NCBI GenBank assembly: GCA_021827445.1 | Contig: JAKAVW010000012.1 | Location: 1-22,014 of the forward strand | Origin: Pseudomonadota bacterium | Lineage (GTDB): Bacteria; Pseudomonadota; Gammaproteobacteria; Acidithiobacillales; Acidithiobacillaceae | Direction: 5' to 3' | Length of the DNA: 22,014 bases | Shown: positions 21,696-22,014 of the stretch, piece after piece | Layout: every line of letters starts with the position of its first letter | Position numbering within the stretch: position 1 is the first letter of the stretch | Position numbers and translations under genes: made by a program | The notes under the pieces: model-generated | The model's input: the letters and a program-made list of their open reading frames with translations, nothing else | Database searches by the model: none | Told to the model about the DNA's origin: nothing

Positions 21696-22014
21696 TCAAC
21701 GGAGTTTCTTGGCCCGTTCGGCGGGGCTCACAATATCCGTAAGGCGAATTCCAAATTTATCATTTACCAGCACGACTTCACCCTGCGCAATCAGATAGCC
21801 GTTCACCAATACGTCCATCGGTTCACCGGCGAGGCGCTCCAGTTCGACCACCGAGCCTTGTGCCAACTGCAAGAGATTGCGAATCTGGATTTTGGTACGT
21901 CCCAGTTCTACCGAGAGCGTTACTGGGATATCGAGAATCATGTCCAGATTCTGCGTCTGGGTGCCCTGGCTGGCTGCAGTAGCAGCGTGCAACTCAGGAA
22001 TCGGCGCAGGCATG
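21696..22014 (-). CDS. fliN: Flagellar motor switch protein FliN, reaching the window edge
   Basis: The last 105 codons are visible. FliN forms the lower C-ring with FliM and FliG. The SpoA domain is complete: MILDIPVTLSVELGRTKIQI, LLQLAQGSVVELERLAGEPM, DVLVNGYLIAQGEVVLVNDK and FGIRLTDIVSPAERAKKL. The Met at 22013 is the last codon visible; since many FliN proteins are 110-150 residues, it may be internal and the true start outside. fliM would be expected just beyond the edge. The stop overlaps a possible TTG start of fliO. Confidence 0.95.
   Translation of the reverse strand, partial: MPAPIPELHAATAASQGTQTQNLDMILDIPVTLSVELGRTKIQIRNLLQLAQGSVVELERLAGEPMDVLVNGYLIAQGEVVLVNDKFGIRLTDIVSPAERAKKLR

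Noticed and set aside
20699..21742. 347-codon plus-strand open frame over fliP and fliO
   Set aside because: Antisense shadow; low-complexity, charged translation and no ribosome binding site.
1..22014. CRISPR arrays, insertion sequences, integrases, toxin-antitoxin or defence genes
   Set aside because: Looked for on both strands; no regularly spaced repeats, transposase or integrase motifs, or small toxin-antitoxin pairs are visible.

Overview
The window is a flagellar and motility locus of a Gram-negative bacterium, bounded on the left by RNase R and a tRNA-Leu gene and cut at the right inside the fliN region. The mix of FlhF/FlhG polar-placement genes, sigma-28, a sigma-54 type promoter, MotA/MotB plus a MotC-like second stator protein, and moderate GC content points to a gammaproteobacterium or a relative. 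Acidithiobacillia is my best guess for the lineage, but it is an inference from general resemblance; nothing in the window proves it.

Left edge (1-2190): the 5' two thirds or so of rnr on the minus strand, a divergent plus-strand tRNA-Leu(CAG) with its own sigma-70 promoter and a strong terminator, and a hairpin-rich spacer. Block 1 (2190-4728, minus): ycgR (PilZ flagellar brake), a DUF2802 membrane protein, a FliK-like protein and a short FlhB C-domain-like protein, in transcription order. Block 2 (4920-6717, plus): a stand-alone globin-fold sensor and a degenerate EAL-HDOD protein separated by one base. Block 3 (6709-9561, minus): fliS, fliL, motA, motB. Block 4 (9747-12324, plus): two diguanylate cyclases with intact GGEEF active sites and I-sites, the first behind a near-consensus sigma-54 promoter. 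Block 5 (12303-22014, minus): fliN, fliO, fliP, fliQ, fliR, flhB, flhA, flhF, flhG, fliA, motC and a 55-codon small ORF, mostly overlapping or within a few bases of each other.

Together the genes build the export gate (FliOPQR-FlhAB), part of the switch (FliN), the stators (MotAB, MotC), place and count flagella (FlhF/FlhG), direct late transcription (FliA), and surround this with c-di-GMP synthesis (two DGCs), c-di-GMP response (YcgR) and a probably non-catalytic EAL-HDOD regulator paired with a globin-like protein. No chemotaxis gene and no motD is visible.

The most unusual points are: a perfect 22-bp inverted repeat filling exactly 20 in-frame codons of the flhF linker; a globin-fold protein whose proximal-heme-ligand position appears to be Asn; motC followed by a tiny proline/basic-rich ORF rather than motD; and a hairpin that would mask the fliS ribosome binding site.
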